A DNA stretch of 20,735 nucleotides from an uncultured Opitutaceae bacterium (GCA_903885525.1 CAISJA010000147.1:1-20735); one strand, 5' to 3'. Numbered from the stretch's first letter, positions 1 through 7,206 are shown. A program made the numbers and translations. Notes: generated from the sequence alone by a model not told the origin.

Positions 1-1
1 G

Positions 2-1495
2 GCCAAGTCCTTCTCCGGCGGCTGGGTCATGCGCGCCCACCTCGCGCGCCTCCTCGTGAGCGAGCCCGCCCTCCTGCTGCTGGACGAGCCGACAAACCAC
101 CTCGATCTCGAGGCGCTGCTCTGGTTCCAGGAATACCTCACGCGCTACCCGGGCGGGCTGGTCATCATCTCCCACGACCGCGAGTTCCTCAACGTCCTCT
201 GCACTGGCATCCTCGAGCTGCGCGGCGGCACCCTCAACCGCTACACCGGCAACTACGACGACTACCTGAACGAAAAGGACGCCCGCAAGGAGCAGCAGGC
301 CGCCCTCTTCAAGAACCAGCAGCGTGAAATCGCCCACTTGCAGAAGTTCGTCGACCGCTTCGGCGCCAAGGCCTCCATGGCCTCCCGCGCCAAGTCGAAG
401 GAAAAGCAGATCGAGCGGCTGAAGGATGTTGCGGTCGAGGAGCCGTGGGAGGACCTCAAGCGCATCAATTTCCAGTTCCCCCAGCCGCCGCGCTCCGGCC
501 TGCGCGTGGTGAACCTCAGCAAGGTCCAGCAGGCCTATGGCGACCACCTCGTCTACCGCGACCTCAATTTCGAGGCCGAGCGGGGCCAAAAGATCGTGCT
601 CGTCGGCCCCAACGGCGCAGGCAAATCCACCCTCCTCAAGATCCTGGCCGGCAACCTGGCCATCCAGGGCGGCGCGCGCGAACTGGGCAGCAACGTCGTG
701 CCCGGCTATTTCGCCCAGAACCGCGCCGACAACCTGCACCTGGAGAACACGGTGTTTGAAAACGTCATGGAGCTGCGGACGGCAGAAAACCAGCTCACCG
801 AGCAGCAGGCCCGCGCCGTCCTCGGCGGCTTCCTTTTCCGCAAGGACGACGTGCACAAGAAGGTCTCCGTGCTCTCCGGCGGCGAAAAATCGCGCCTCGC
901 CCTCGCCCGCCTCCTCGTCAATCCGCCCAACCTGCTCCTGATGGACGAGCCGACGACGCACCTCGACATCCCCTCGATCGACGCGCTGGTCGGCGCGCTC
1001 CAGCAGTTCGAAGGCACGTTCATCTTCATCAGCCACGACGTGTACTTCATCCGCCAGCTGGCGCAGACCGTGCTGCACGTGCACTCCGGGCGGCTGACGC
1101 CCTACGCGGGCAACTACGACTATTACCTGGAGAAGTCCAAGGCCACGAACGCCCGTGCCGCCCTCACCGCCGGCTTCTCCGACGCCCGGCCGAAGCCGGC
1201 CGCAGCCGCCGGGGCCGCCAGCCCCGGGCGCGGCGCCCCGGCGAAGCCCTCAGCCGCCGACGTCAAGAAGCTCCGTATCGAAGTCGGCCACCTGGAGCAG
1301 CGCGTCAGCGAGCTGGAGACGAAGCAGGGCGAGATCACGGCCGAGCTGGAAAAGCCCGAGACTTACGGCTCACCCGGCCGCGCCCAGCACCTCAACCGCG
1401 AGCTGAGCACCACGGTCGACCTGCTGCACGCCGCCACGGCGGAGTGGGAACAGGCGGCCTCGCGCCTGGAGGCGGCGGAAGCCGCCGCGCCCTGA
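2..1495 (+). CDS. ABC-F family ATPase (YheS/Uup-like), 5'-truncated by window edge
   Basis: Soluble tandem-ATPase protein of the ABC-F class. The family acts on ribosomes rather than in membrane transport. The open frame enters from the window edge, and its first residues form the signature of ABC domain 1 (SFSGGWVMRAHLARLL), so the first Walker A and the start codon lie outside. Counting from the Met at 29: Walker B LLLLDEPTNHLD at 15-26, H-switch ISHD near 47-50, and the charged inter-domain linker at about 80-135, including FVDRFGAKASMASRAKSK. Domain 2 has Walker A GPNGAGKST (193-201), signature LSGGEKSRLALARLL (282-296) and Walker B LLLMDEPTTHLD (302-313). An Ala/Pro-rich hinge (385-410) leads to a C-terminal coiled coil (about 411-485). 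The linker and C-terminal coiled coil fit YheS/Uup types better than EttA. The gene converges with the permease gene 75 nt downstream. The family call is secure; the subfamily is not. Confidence 0.93.
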   Translation, partial: AKSFSGGWVMRAHLARLLVSEPALLLLDEPTNHLDLEALLWFQEYLTRYPGGLVIISHDREFLNVLCTGILELRGGTLNRYTGNYDDYLNEKDARKEQQAALFKNQQREIAHLQKFVDRFGAKASMASRAKSKEKQIERLKDVAVEEPWEDLKRINFQFPQPPRSGLRVVNLSKVQQAYGDHLVYRDLNFEAERGQKIVLVGPNGAGKSTLLKILAGNLAIQGGARELGSNVVPGYFAQNRADNLHLENTVFENVMELRTAENQLTEQQARAVLGGFLFRKDDVHKKVSVLSGGEKSRLALARLLVNPPNLLLMDEPTTHLDIPSIDALVGALQQFEGTFIFISHDVYFIRQLAQTVLHVHSGRLTPYAGNYDYYLEKSKATNARAALTAGFSDARPKPAAAAGAASPGRGAPAKPSAADVKKLRIEVGHLEQRVSELETKQGEITAELEKPETYGSPGRAQHLNRELSTTVDLLHAATAEWEQAASRLEAAEAAAP

Positions 1496-1508
1496 TCGCC
1501 GCCGCCGC

Positions 1509-1540
1509 GGGCCGAGCGGCAAGGTTGAGGGCCGAGCGGC
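1509..1540. repeat. Two direct copies of a 12-bp repeat between convergent genes
   Basis: GGGCCGAGCGGC occurs at 1509-1520 and again at 1529-1540, giving a 20-nt period. It lies in the 75-nt space between the ABC-F stop and the convergent permease stop. The second copy contains GGCC-GAGC-GGCC, which can fold on itself. No T-tract follows on either strand, so I do not call a terminator. Confidence 0.5.
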
Positions 1541-1570
1541 CAGCTGCCGGCGCGCACCACGATCCCGGGC

Positions 1571-2770
1571 TCACGACCGGAACATCACGTCCTCGCGGTT
1601 GAACATCCTCAGGGCAAAGCCGAGGGCGAGGGCGGCATAGGCGCACGAGGAGGCGAAGATCAGCGCGATGAAGTTCCAGTGCCAGACCCCGGAGAGCATT
1701 TCCTTGCACACGAGCGAGAGGCTGAGGATCGGCACGAGGGCCGTCTTTGCCGACAGCTCGATGCCGGGCAGCATGCCGATGACGGCGGGCAAAATGACCA
1801 CGATGATGAGCGGCGAGACGTAGCTTTGCGCCTCCTTGTAACTTTTGGCGAAGAGCGCGCAGGCGAGCAGCAGGGCGGCGAAAAACACCGCCACCGGGGC
1901 GATCATGGCGAAGGCGCCCACCAACCCCAGCGGGTCGATCAGCGGGACCGGGCCGGCCGCCGCCCCGCTGCCGAACAGGCTGAGGCCGAACAGCGTGCTC
2001 AGGCCCATCGAGACCAGCGAGAGGAGCATGGTGGTGATCGACGCCGTCAGCACCATCAGGAACTTGCCCAGCACGAGGTTCACCCGGGCCACCGGGCTGC
2101 AGAGGAGCGTCTCCATCGTGCCGCGCTCCTTCTCCCCCGCCGTGAGATCCATCGCGGGGTACATCGCCCCGGTGAAGCAGAGGAGGATGATGAGATACGG
2201 GATGAAGCCGCCGATGACATTGCCGCCGACCTTCTCCGGCGGGGCCACGTTCTGGCGCTTCACCTCGAAGGGCTGCACGAGGGTGAGCGGCAGGTGGCGC
2301 TCCGCCAGCCGCTGCTCGACCGCCTGTTCGCGGAGGGTGCGGAAAAACTTCTCCACGACCGAAAGTCCGATCCCCGATTTGATCTCCCCCTCGTAGTGGT
2401 AGAGGGTGACGGTCTTGGGCTCGCCCGCCTTCAGCGCCGCCTCGAAGCCGGCGGGAAGCTCCACCGCCACCCGGACTTTCTTGTCGGAGATCAGCTGCCG
2501 GTAATCGCCGGGCGGATGGACGACATGGATGTCCGGCTGCGCCTGCAGGGCCGCGACCACGCCCGGGGAATCCGCGCCGCCGAGCACGAGGAGCGACGTG
2601 CCCTCCTCGCGGGCCTGCCGCATTACCCTGGTCATGACGGTGCCGACGGCGAACATCAGCGCCGGCATGACCAGCGTCGGGACGACGATCATGGAGATGA
2701 GCGTGCGGCGGTCGCGGAGCGAGTCTTTCAGCTCCTTGAAATAAACCGTCAGGATGTAATGCCAGTTCAT
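1571..2770 (-). CDS. natB: ABC-2 type permease, NatB-like
   Basis: Membrane subunit of an ABC exporter, 399 aa. One membrane segment lies near residues 24-46, followed by a large extracytoplasmic domain (about 50-180). A cluster of segments follows at roughly 184-207, 232-262, 282-307, 317-335 and 366-388. Between the second and third segments sits the ABC-2 hallmark EKERGTMETLLCSP (about 213-226). This topology, one TM then a long external loop then a TM cluster, is that of NatB/YhaP-type permeases. The start at 2770 has the clearest Shine-Dalgarno in the window, AAGGAG 8 nt upstream, overlapping the stop codon of the ATPase gene. This indicates translational coupling with that ATPase. Bacillus NatAB exports sodium ions. 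Substrate here is inferred only from gene order and similarity; it could be another cation or a toxic compound. The symbol is by homology. Confidence 0.85.
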   Translation of the reverse strand: MNWHYILTVYFKELKDSLRDRRTLISMIVVPTLVMPALMFAVGTVMTRVMRQAREEGTSLLVLGGADSPGVVAALQAQPDIHVVHPPGDYRQLISDKKVRVAVELPAGFEAALKAGEPKTVTLYHYEGEIKSGIGLSVVEKFFRTLREQAVEQRLAERHLPLTLVQPFEVKRQNVAPPEKVGGNVIGGFIPYLIILLCFTGAMYPAMDLTAGEKERGTMETLLCSPVARVNLVLGKFLMVLTASITTMLLSLVSMGLSTLFGLSLFGSGAAAGPVPLIDPLGLVGAFAMIAPVAVFFAALLLACALFAKSYKEAQSYVSPLIIVVILPAVIGMLPGIELSAKTALVPILSLSLVCKEMLSGVWHWNFIALIFASSCAYAALALGFALRMFNREDVMFRS

Positions 2771-2778
2771 GGGTGGGT

Positions 2779-2785
2779 CTCCTTA
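2779..2785 (-). promoter_or_regulatory. Ribosome binding site of the permease gene, overlapping the upstream stop codon
   Basis: On the minus strand TAAGGAG occupies 2785-2779. TAA is the stop codon of the upstream ATPase gene, and AAGGAG lies 8 nt before the ATG at 2770. It is the only strong Shine-Dalgarno I see at a start in this window. It fixes the permease start and suggests stop-start coupling. Confidence 0.8.
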
Positions 2786-3544
2786 GGCGCCGAGGGCGGC
2801 GGCCAGCGCGGCCTCGCCGCCGACGGCCTTGACAAAAATCTCCTCCATCTCCTGCTCGCCGAAACGCTCCCGGAGCTGCGGCAGGGTGCCCTCGGCCACG
2901 AGGCGGCCGCCGTGGATGATGCCCACCACATCGCACAGCTTCTCCACCTCGCTCATGACATGGGTCGAGTAGATCACCGTCTTGCCCTGGTCGCGGCAGT
3001 CACGCACGAAGCGGACGATGGCGCGGGCGGTCATGACATCGAGGCCGAGCGTCGGCTCGTCGAAGATCATCACCGCCGGATCATGCACGAGGGTGCGGGC
3101 GATGGAGGTCTTCTGCATCATGCCGGTGGAAAGCTTGTCGCACCGCCGGTCGAGGAAGCCGGCCATGTCGAGCCGGCCGGCCAGCTCCTGGATGCGGCCG
3201 GCGATGGCGGCGTCGGCCAGGCCGTTGAGCTGGCCGAAGTAGGTGATCATCTCGCGGGCCGTGAGCCGGCCGTAGAGCGCGGTGCTGGCGGCGAGAAAGC
3301 CGACGTGGGCGCGCACCCGCTCCGGCGCGGCCCGGGTGTCGTACCCGGCCACCGCGGCGGTGCCGCCGGAGGGCCGCAGGAGCGTGGCGAGCAGGCGCAG
3401 GGTGGTGGTCTTGCCCGCCCCGTTGGCGCCGAGCAGGCCGTAGATCTGCCCGGGCCGGCAGGTGAAGGACACGTCGTCCACCGCGCGGATGGCTCCGCGC
3501 TTCCTGTCGTGGAAGAGCTTGGTGAGGTGGTGGGCTTCAATCAT
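2783..3544 (-). CDS. natA: ABC transporter ATP-binding protein, NatA-like
   Basis: Cytoplasmic ATPase subunit that powers the adjacent permease, 253 aa from the chosen start. Walker A GANGAGKTT is at 39-47, the Q-loop region near 84, signature LSTGMMQK at 138-145, Walker B VMIFDEP at 158-164, the D-loop LGLD right after, and the H-switch His at about 195 (STHVMSE). The signature reads LSTGM instead of LSGGQ, a variant usual in NatA/CcmA-like ATPases. The frame is open to a Met at 3595, but the extra 17 residues would come from the inverted repeat described separately, so I start at 3544 (MIEAHHLTKLF). No Shine-Dalgarno precedes this start; the leader is pyrimidine-rich. The ATPase identity is certain. 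Export of sodium is inferred from the operon order. Confidence 0.9.
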   Translation of the reverse strand: MIEAHHLTKLFHDRKRGAIRAVDDVSFTCRPGQIYGLLGANGAGKTTTLRLLATLLRPSGGTAAVAGYDTRAAPERVRAHVGFLAASTALYGRLTAREMITYFGQLNGLADAAIAGRIQELAGRLDMAGFLDRRCDKLSTGMMQKTSIARTLVHDPAVMIFDEPTLGLDVMTARAIVRFVRDCRDQGKTVIYSTHVMSEVEKLCDVVGIIHGGRLVAEGTLPQLRERFGEQEMEEIFVKAVGGEAALAAALGA

Positions 3545-3560
3545 GGGGAGGGAGGATGAG

Positions 3561-3674
3561 GAACCACGAATGGACCCGAATGAACACCAAGGCACAAACT
3601 CAAGCGGCGCTTAGTTTCCAGTTTCTCCCGGCGGCCGTCGCTTCGTGTTCGTGGGTGTACATTCGTGGTTGTTC
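3561..3674. repeat. Imperfect intergenic inverted repeat (AACCACGAATG type)
   Basis: The left arm 3561-3587 begins GAACCACGAATGGACC. The right arm 3644-3674 ends CATTCGTGGTTGTTC. AACCACGAATG matches exactly in the two arms, and similarity continues imperfectly inward for about 15 more nt, around a loop of about 55 nt. GAATG/TTCGTG submotifs recur inside each arm. The element fills most of the 130 nt between the response-regulator stop and the ATPase start. In RNA it would form a long stem-loop that could attenuate or process the transcript between regulators and transporter. I recall similar ATTCGTGGTT-type repeats from other genomes, including Verrucomicrobiota, but cannot check this here. 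Confidence 0.7.
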
Positions 3675-4403
3675 TTACAGGCTGAGGCGTTCGCGGAAGT
3701 CCTGGGCCTGGCGGCGGGAGAGTTCGACCTTGAGCCCGCCCTTGAGGCGGACGAGCAGGCCGCCGCTGAACCAGGGCTCGATGCCCTCGACCCAGGCGAG
3801 GTTGATCACCTGCTTGCGGTTGGCCCGGAAGAAGTGCTTGGGGTCAAGCCGCTCCTCCATCGCGGTGAGCGAGCGGAAGAGCTGCGGCTTGCTGTCATCA
3901 AAATGCACGCGGGTGTAATTGCCCTCCGATTCGAGCAGACGGATGTTTTTCACCGGCACGAACCAGCAGCGGTCGCCTTCGCGGACGAAGACCTTGTCCT
4001 CCGGCGACAGCCGGTGCTGGGGCAGGGACTCGCCTTCCGCCCGCGCTTCGCCTGGCTGGCGGCGGAGTTTTTCAAGCGCGGCCACCAGCCGGTTGGGGTC
4101 GACGGGTTTCAACAGGTAATCGAGCGCATCGAACTCGAAGGCCTTGACCGCAAATTCGTCGTAGGCGGTCGTGAAGATGACCGCCGGCAGCGGCGGCTCG
4201 AGCTGCTCGAGCAGGCTGAAGCCGTCGGCCCCGGGCATCTGCACATCGAGGAAGAGCAGGTCCGGTTTGAGGGCAGCGATCTTGGCTAGGGCGTCATCCA
4301 CGTTCACCGCCTCACCGGCGATCTCGATGTCGGCATGGGCGGCGAGGAGGCGCCGGAGTTCGTTGCGCGCCAGGCGTTCGTCGTCAATGAGCAGGGCTTT
4401 CAT
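3675..4403 (-). CDS. natR: LytTR-family response regulator, NatR-like
   Basis: DNA-binding response regulator of 242 aa. The receiver domain (1-120) has acidic residues D7, D8 and E9, phosphoacceptor D53 in LLFLDVQMPGADG, conserved T78/T79 (FTTAYDEFAVKAFEFDA) and K99 in LLKPVD. The LytTR domain (about 135-240) shows the typical ESEGNYTRVHF, FFRANRKQVINL and VELSRRQAQDFRERL segments. It normally binds paired direct repeats in target promoters. Its start overlaps the kinase stop by 4 nt (ATGA at 4403-4400), so the pair is translationally coupled. It lies directly upstream of the NatA/NatB-like transporter, matching the natK-natR-natA-natB order of Bacillus, where the regulator controls the transporter. 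The family is certain; the target is inferred from context. I found no convincing LytTR site by eye. Confidence 0.92.
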   Translation of the reverse strand: MKALLIDDERLARNELRRLLAAHADIEIAGEAVNVDDALAKIAALKPDLLFLDVQMPGADGFSLLEQLEPPLPAVIFTTAYDEFAVKAFEFDALDYLLKPVDPNRLVAALEKLRRQPGEARAEGESLPQHRLSPEDKVFVREGDRCWFVPVKNIRLLESEGNYTRVHFDDSKPQLFRSLTAMEERLDPKHFFRANRKQVINLAWVEGIEPWFSGGLLVRLKGGLKVELSRRQAQDFRERLSL

Positions 4404-5542
4404 GAGTGCGGAGGGAGAGGAATGCTGACCTCGGCGGTGACGAATCCGGCCGGCTCGGCCAGCAGCCGCAGCGTGGCCTGCTTGCCATAGAGCAGCTGGA
4501 GCCGTTCCGAGGCGTTGCGCAGGCCCACGCCGGTGGAGGAGCCGGCCCGGGCGGCGGCGGTCGTCGCTGGACCGGAGAGATCGCCGGGGTTGGTGACACG
4601 CAGGTGCAGCGTGCCGGGCGTCCCGCCAGCCGGAGTGCCGGAGGAGGCGGCGATGACCAGTTCCCCGCCCCCGCGCCGGGGGGAGATGCCATATTTCACC
4701 GCGTTTTCCACCAGCGTCTGCAGGAGCATCGGTGGCAGGTGGCAGGCCCGGGCCTCCTCCGCGATGTCCCAGCGGACGCGCAGGCGGTCCTCGTGGCGGA
4801 TCTGTTCGAGCGCGAGATAATCCTCGACGATCCGCAGCTCATCCGCGAGGGACACGGTCTCCTGCTGGCCGGACTGGAGCGAGTAGCGGAGCATGTTGGC
4901 CAGGCGGGTGACGGACTCGCGGGCGCGCGGGGCGTCCTCCTCGATCAGGGCGCGGAGGCTGTTGAGCGAGTTAAAGAGGAAGTGGGGGTTGACCTGGGAT
5001 TTGAGGGCGCGGAGCTCGGCCTCCTTCACATTGGCCGTCAGCAGCAGTTGCTCCACCTGGAGCCGGTTCAGCCGGTCAAAGGTGTGGTAGAAAAAGTAGA
5101 AACACAGCCAGCCGAGGAGCATGACGCTCCCGTTGAACCAGGCAAAAAACATGATGACCGCCGGACTGTATTTCTCCGGCCAGGGCAGGCGGACGATCAG
5201 GTAGGTATAGCTGAAGTTGCCCGCCACCCAGAGGAGGGAGAGGCTGCCGCCCATGAACAGCAGCCGGGGAATGAGACGGCGCCAGCCGAGGTTCTTCCAA
5301 CCCCAAGCGGCCATGGTGGAACGGGAATAATGGCTGAGCAGGAACCCGAGGACGACCGCCACCGACAGGGAGGAAATGCCGCTGAATGCGGTCAGGCGCC
5401 GGCGTTCCTCCCCTTCAGAAAGCACATAGGAGAAGGCCAGTTGGCTGACCAAGAACAGCCCCCAGCCCACCGTCTGGCACAGGACGTAGAGGCGTTGCTT
5501 GGTGCGCAGCAGCCTGGCCGTGGTGTCCCCGGGAGTCGTCAT
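4400..5542 (-). CDS. natK: LytS/NatK-type membrane sensor histidine kinase
   Basis: Sensor kinase of 380 aa from the chosen start. Four hydrophobic segments lie at about 20-40, 55-72, 93-116 and 127-152. A short helix (155-180) leads to the His_kinase domain with QVNPHFLFNSLNSLRALIEE (H187 is the likely phosphorylated His). The ATPase domain has the N-box LVENAVKYGI (277-286) and a glycine box GVGLRNASERLQLLYG (338-353). No periplasmic sensor domain is visible, so the signal is probably sensed within or near the membrane. I start at 5542 (MTTPGDTT), just before the first membrane segment. A Met at 5599 would add 19 residues, and the frame stays open to 6346, where it runs antisense through the ribokinase gene. 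The ATGA overlap with the regulator gene shows they act as one two-component system. Confidence 0.88.
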   Translation of the reverse strand: MTTPGDTTARLLRTKQRLYVLCQTVGWGLFLVSQLAFSYVLSEGEERRRLTAFSGISSLSVAVVLGFLLSHYSRSTMAAWGWKNLGWRRLIPRLLFMGGSLSLLWVAGNFSYTYLIVRLPWPEKYSPAVIMFFAWFNGSVMLLGWLCFYFFYHTFDRLNRLQVEQLLLTANVKEAELRALKSQVNPHFLFNSLNSLRALIEEDAPRARESVTRLANMLRYSLQSGQQETVSLADELRIVEDYLALEQIRHEDRLRVRWDIAEEARACHLPPMLLQTLVENAVKYGISPRRGGGELVIAASSGTPAGGTPGTLHLRVTNPGDLSGPATTAAARAGSSTGVGLRNASERLQLLYGKQATLRLLAEPAGFVTAEVSIPLPPHS

Positions 5543-5636
5543 CGGCAACGAGCGAACCACAGCCGGAGCCACGACCGCAAGCAGGTCCGGGCGCAGCATG
5601 CCGGAATGGATTCGGCCGGGGTTCATCCGCCCAAGT

Positions 5637-5658
5637 TGCCGGCCGGCGCCGGCCGGCA
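5637..5658. repeat. 22-bp perfect GCCGGC palindrome in a divergent intergenic region
   Basis: TGCCGGCCGGC at 5637-5647 is followed at once by its exact reverse complement at 5648-5658. It lies in the 279-nt gap (5543-5821) between the divergent kinase and ribokinase genes, about 95 nt from the kinase start and 164 nt from the kinase-fold start. It could be an operator, a cruciform or chance in GC-rich DNA. I see no clear -35/-10 pair in the rest of this gap. Confidence 0.5.
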
Positions 5659-5821
5659 CACGGCGGATAGGACAAGCGGTCGGTCCGGGAGGCCAAGCGG
5701 GCCGCCCGGGGGCCGGAAGCGCGACCGGCCGGCACCGCGCCCGATTCCGCCCCGCGCAAATACCCTTTACCGGAGACAGGGCCCGGCGCACGCTGGCCGA
5801 AAGTTTCGTCCCCCCACGTCC

Positions 5822-6808
5822 ATGAAACCCCGCGTCGTTGTCGTTGGCAGCTTCATCCAGGATCTCGCCTTCTACGCGGAGGCCTTCCCCCGGCCCGGGG
5901 AAACGGTGTTTGGTGATTTCCGGCCCGGCCCCGGGGGCAAGGGATTCAACCAGGCCGCCGCCGCCCACCGGACGGGTGTCCCCACCCTCTTCCTCGGCGC
6001 GGTGGGGCGCGATGCCTTTGGAGCCGGAGCGCGCAAATACGCCCAGTCTGAAGGCCTGCATACCACCTTCATCGAAAAGAAAAGGGAGTCCACCGGCTCG
6101 GCCGTGCTCTGCATCAACGCCGCCGGGCAAAACCACATCATCGTCTCGCCCGGAGCCAACCTGGCCCTCCAGCCGCGCGACGTCCCGCCGGGTCCGCTGC
6201 GGGCAGCCGAAGTCGTCGTCTGCCAGTGCGAATCCGACTGCCGCACCATCGCCCACGTTCTCCGCACGGCCCGGCTCGCCGGCGCGGTGACCGTCCTCAA
6301 TCCGGCCCCGCTGCGGCCGGATTTTCCCCCCGCGCTCCTGCGTCACACCGAGGTCGTCATCCCCAACGAGAACGAATTCACGGCCCTCGTGCGCCTCGTG
6401 CCCGCCACCGCGGCCCTGCTGCGCACCGCCGCCTTCCGCGCCGTGGGGGACCTGGGGGCCAACGGGCTCGCCGGGCTACAGGCTGATCTGCTTCACCGCC
6501 TTTGCCGGGCCCTCGGCGTGCCGGTCGTGATCGTCACCCTCGGCGACCAGGGTTGTTTCATCTCCCAGCCCGATGCCTGCACCCATATCCATGCGCACGA
6601 CGTGGATGCCCTCGACACCAGCGGGGCGGGCGATGCCTTCGTCGGCGGGTTCGCCGCCGGTCTCGTGCGCTTCAAGCGCAACGTGATCGAGGCGGCGCAT
6701 TACGCCAGCGCGGTGGCCGCCCTCGCCGTCACCCGGCCAGGTACCGCCACCGCCATGCCCACCGCCCGGGAAATCACGCGTTTCCTCAAGAAGCGCGACC
6801 ATCAATGA
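5822..6808 (+). CDS. rbsK: Ribokinase-like PfkB-family sugar kinase
   Basis: Cytoplasmic ATP-dependent kinase that phosphorylates a sugar such as ribose at its terminal hydroxyl, 328 aa. Sugar-binding motif GPGGKGFNQA lies at 36-45. Ribokinase-type NPAPLRP (160-166) and PNENE (181-185) follow, then VVIVTLGDQG (235-244). The PfkB signature is DTSGAGDAFVGGFAAGL (265-281) with catalytic base D271 and the anion hole GAGD. The stretch between PNENE and VTLG is 49 residues, about 20 more than I recall for E. coli RbsK, which accounts for its greater length. The frame is open far upstream, but similarity starts at MKPRVVVVGSF, so 5822 is the start. No Shine-Dalgarno is visible; a C-tract precedes it. 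The gene stands alone, divergent from the kinase-regulator operon. Fold and chemistry are well supported; ribose as substrate is likely but unproven. Confidence 0.87.
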   Translation: MKPRVVVVGSFIQDLAFYAEAFPRPGETVFGDFRPGPGGKGFNQAAAAHRTGVPTLFLGAVGRDAFGAGARKYAQSEGLHTTFIEKKRESTGSAVLCINAAGQNHIIVSPGANLALQPRDVPPGPLRAAEVVVCQCESDCRTIAHVLRTARLAGAVTVLNPAPLRPDFPPALLRHTEVVIPNENEFTALVRLVPATAALLRTAAFRAVGDLGANGLAGLQADLLHRLCRALGVPVVIVTLGDQGCFISQPDACTHIHAHDVDALDTSGAGDAFVGGFAAGLVRFKRNVIEAAHYASAVAALAVTRPGTATAMPTAREITRFLKKRDHQ

Positions 6809-6829
6809 TTTTGCCCGGGGCAAAATCAT
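6805..6829. terminator. Perfect hairpin containing the ribokinase stop codon
   Basis: ATGATTTTGCC, then CGG, then GGCAAAATCAT: an 11-bp perfect stem with a 3-nt loop. The TGA stop (6806-6808) is within the left arm. It probably ends the transcript or protects its 3' end. No T-run follows, so it is not a standard intrinsic terminator. An operator is the alternative reading. Confidence 0.55.
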
Positions 6830-6972
6830 GAGGGATAGAGCTGCCAAGCCGCTGACCGACGGAACCGCTGCTCGACCAGGTTTGAAGCCCGTCTTTCTGG
6901 CCAAACTTTATCGCGTTGCCCTGATTCATTGGGTTGCCCTGCCCCGAAAACTGATCGATCCGCTCGGCTTGA

Positions 6973-7083
6973 CTCCGGCAGGTCGTGCGCTACCTCGAGG
7001 AGGCCAAAAGCCCCGAGACCCGCGCCAAGCGCAGCTGGATCTTCCTCGACCGCCTCGGCGAAACCGGCTCCCTGCACCCGTGA
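6973..7083 (+). pseudogene. C-terminal remnant resembling YdeI/OmdA-family proteins
   Basis: In one frame bounded by a stop at 6970-6972 and TGA at 7081-7083, 36 codons give LRQVVRYLEEAKSPETRAKR, followed by SWIFLDRLGETGSLHP. The segment YLEEAKSPETRAKR closely resembles the conserved C-terminal helix (EAKRPETRARRI-like) that I recall for YdeI/OmpD-associated (OmdA-domain) proteins. No start codon other than a GTG at 6985 and no upstream part of such a protein is visible, so this would be a truncated relic. It is the only thing resembling coding sequence in the 320 nt between the ribokinase hairpin and the TonB receptor terminator. It could also be chance similarity. Confidence 0.35.
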
Positions 7084-7149
7084 CGCCCAGAACACCGCCC
7101 AGGCGGGACCAAACCGCGCAGGCGCAAGGCCGTGTGACCCGCAGGGAAG

Positions 7150-7180
7150 AAAAAACGGGCGCCCCACGAGGGAGCGCCCG
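7150..7180 (-). terminator. Intrinsic terminator of the TonB-dependent receptor gene
   Basis: Read on the minus strand, CGGGCGCTCC and GGGGCGCCCG form a GC-rich stem around a short loop (7180-7156), followed directly by TTTTTT (7155-7150). It starts 26 nt after the receptor stop codon. This is a classical Rho-independent terminator. Confidence 0.85.
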
Positions 7181-7206
7181 AAGGTGAAAGACGGTCGTAA
7201 GCCAGA

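Noticed and set aside
1679..3559. 626-codon open frame on the plus strand opposite natA/natB
   Set aside because: It is antisense to two well-supported genes, is rich in Arg, His, Gly and Glu as expected from the complementary strand of GC-rich codons, and has no recognisable domain.
3545..3595. Alternative start of the ATPase gene at 3595
   Set aside because: The extra 17 residues are encoded by the intergenic inverted repeat and are not part of the ABC ATPase fold.
4406..5821. Upstream extension of the ribokinase frame to 800 aa
   Set aside because: The extra 472 residues are antisense to the kinase gene; PfkB similarity starts at 5822.
5543..6346. Upstream extension of the sensor kinase frame to 648 aa
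   Set aside because: The added residues run antisense through the ribokinase gene and have shadow-like composition. The kinase begins naturally just before its first membrane segment.
6828..7187. 119-aa plus-strand frame after the ribokinase gene
   Set aside because: It starts in the hairpin and runs through the receptor terminator, and its composition is Arg/Pro-rich. The convincing peptide in this area lies in another frame.
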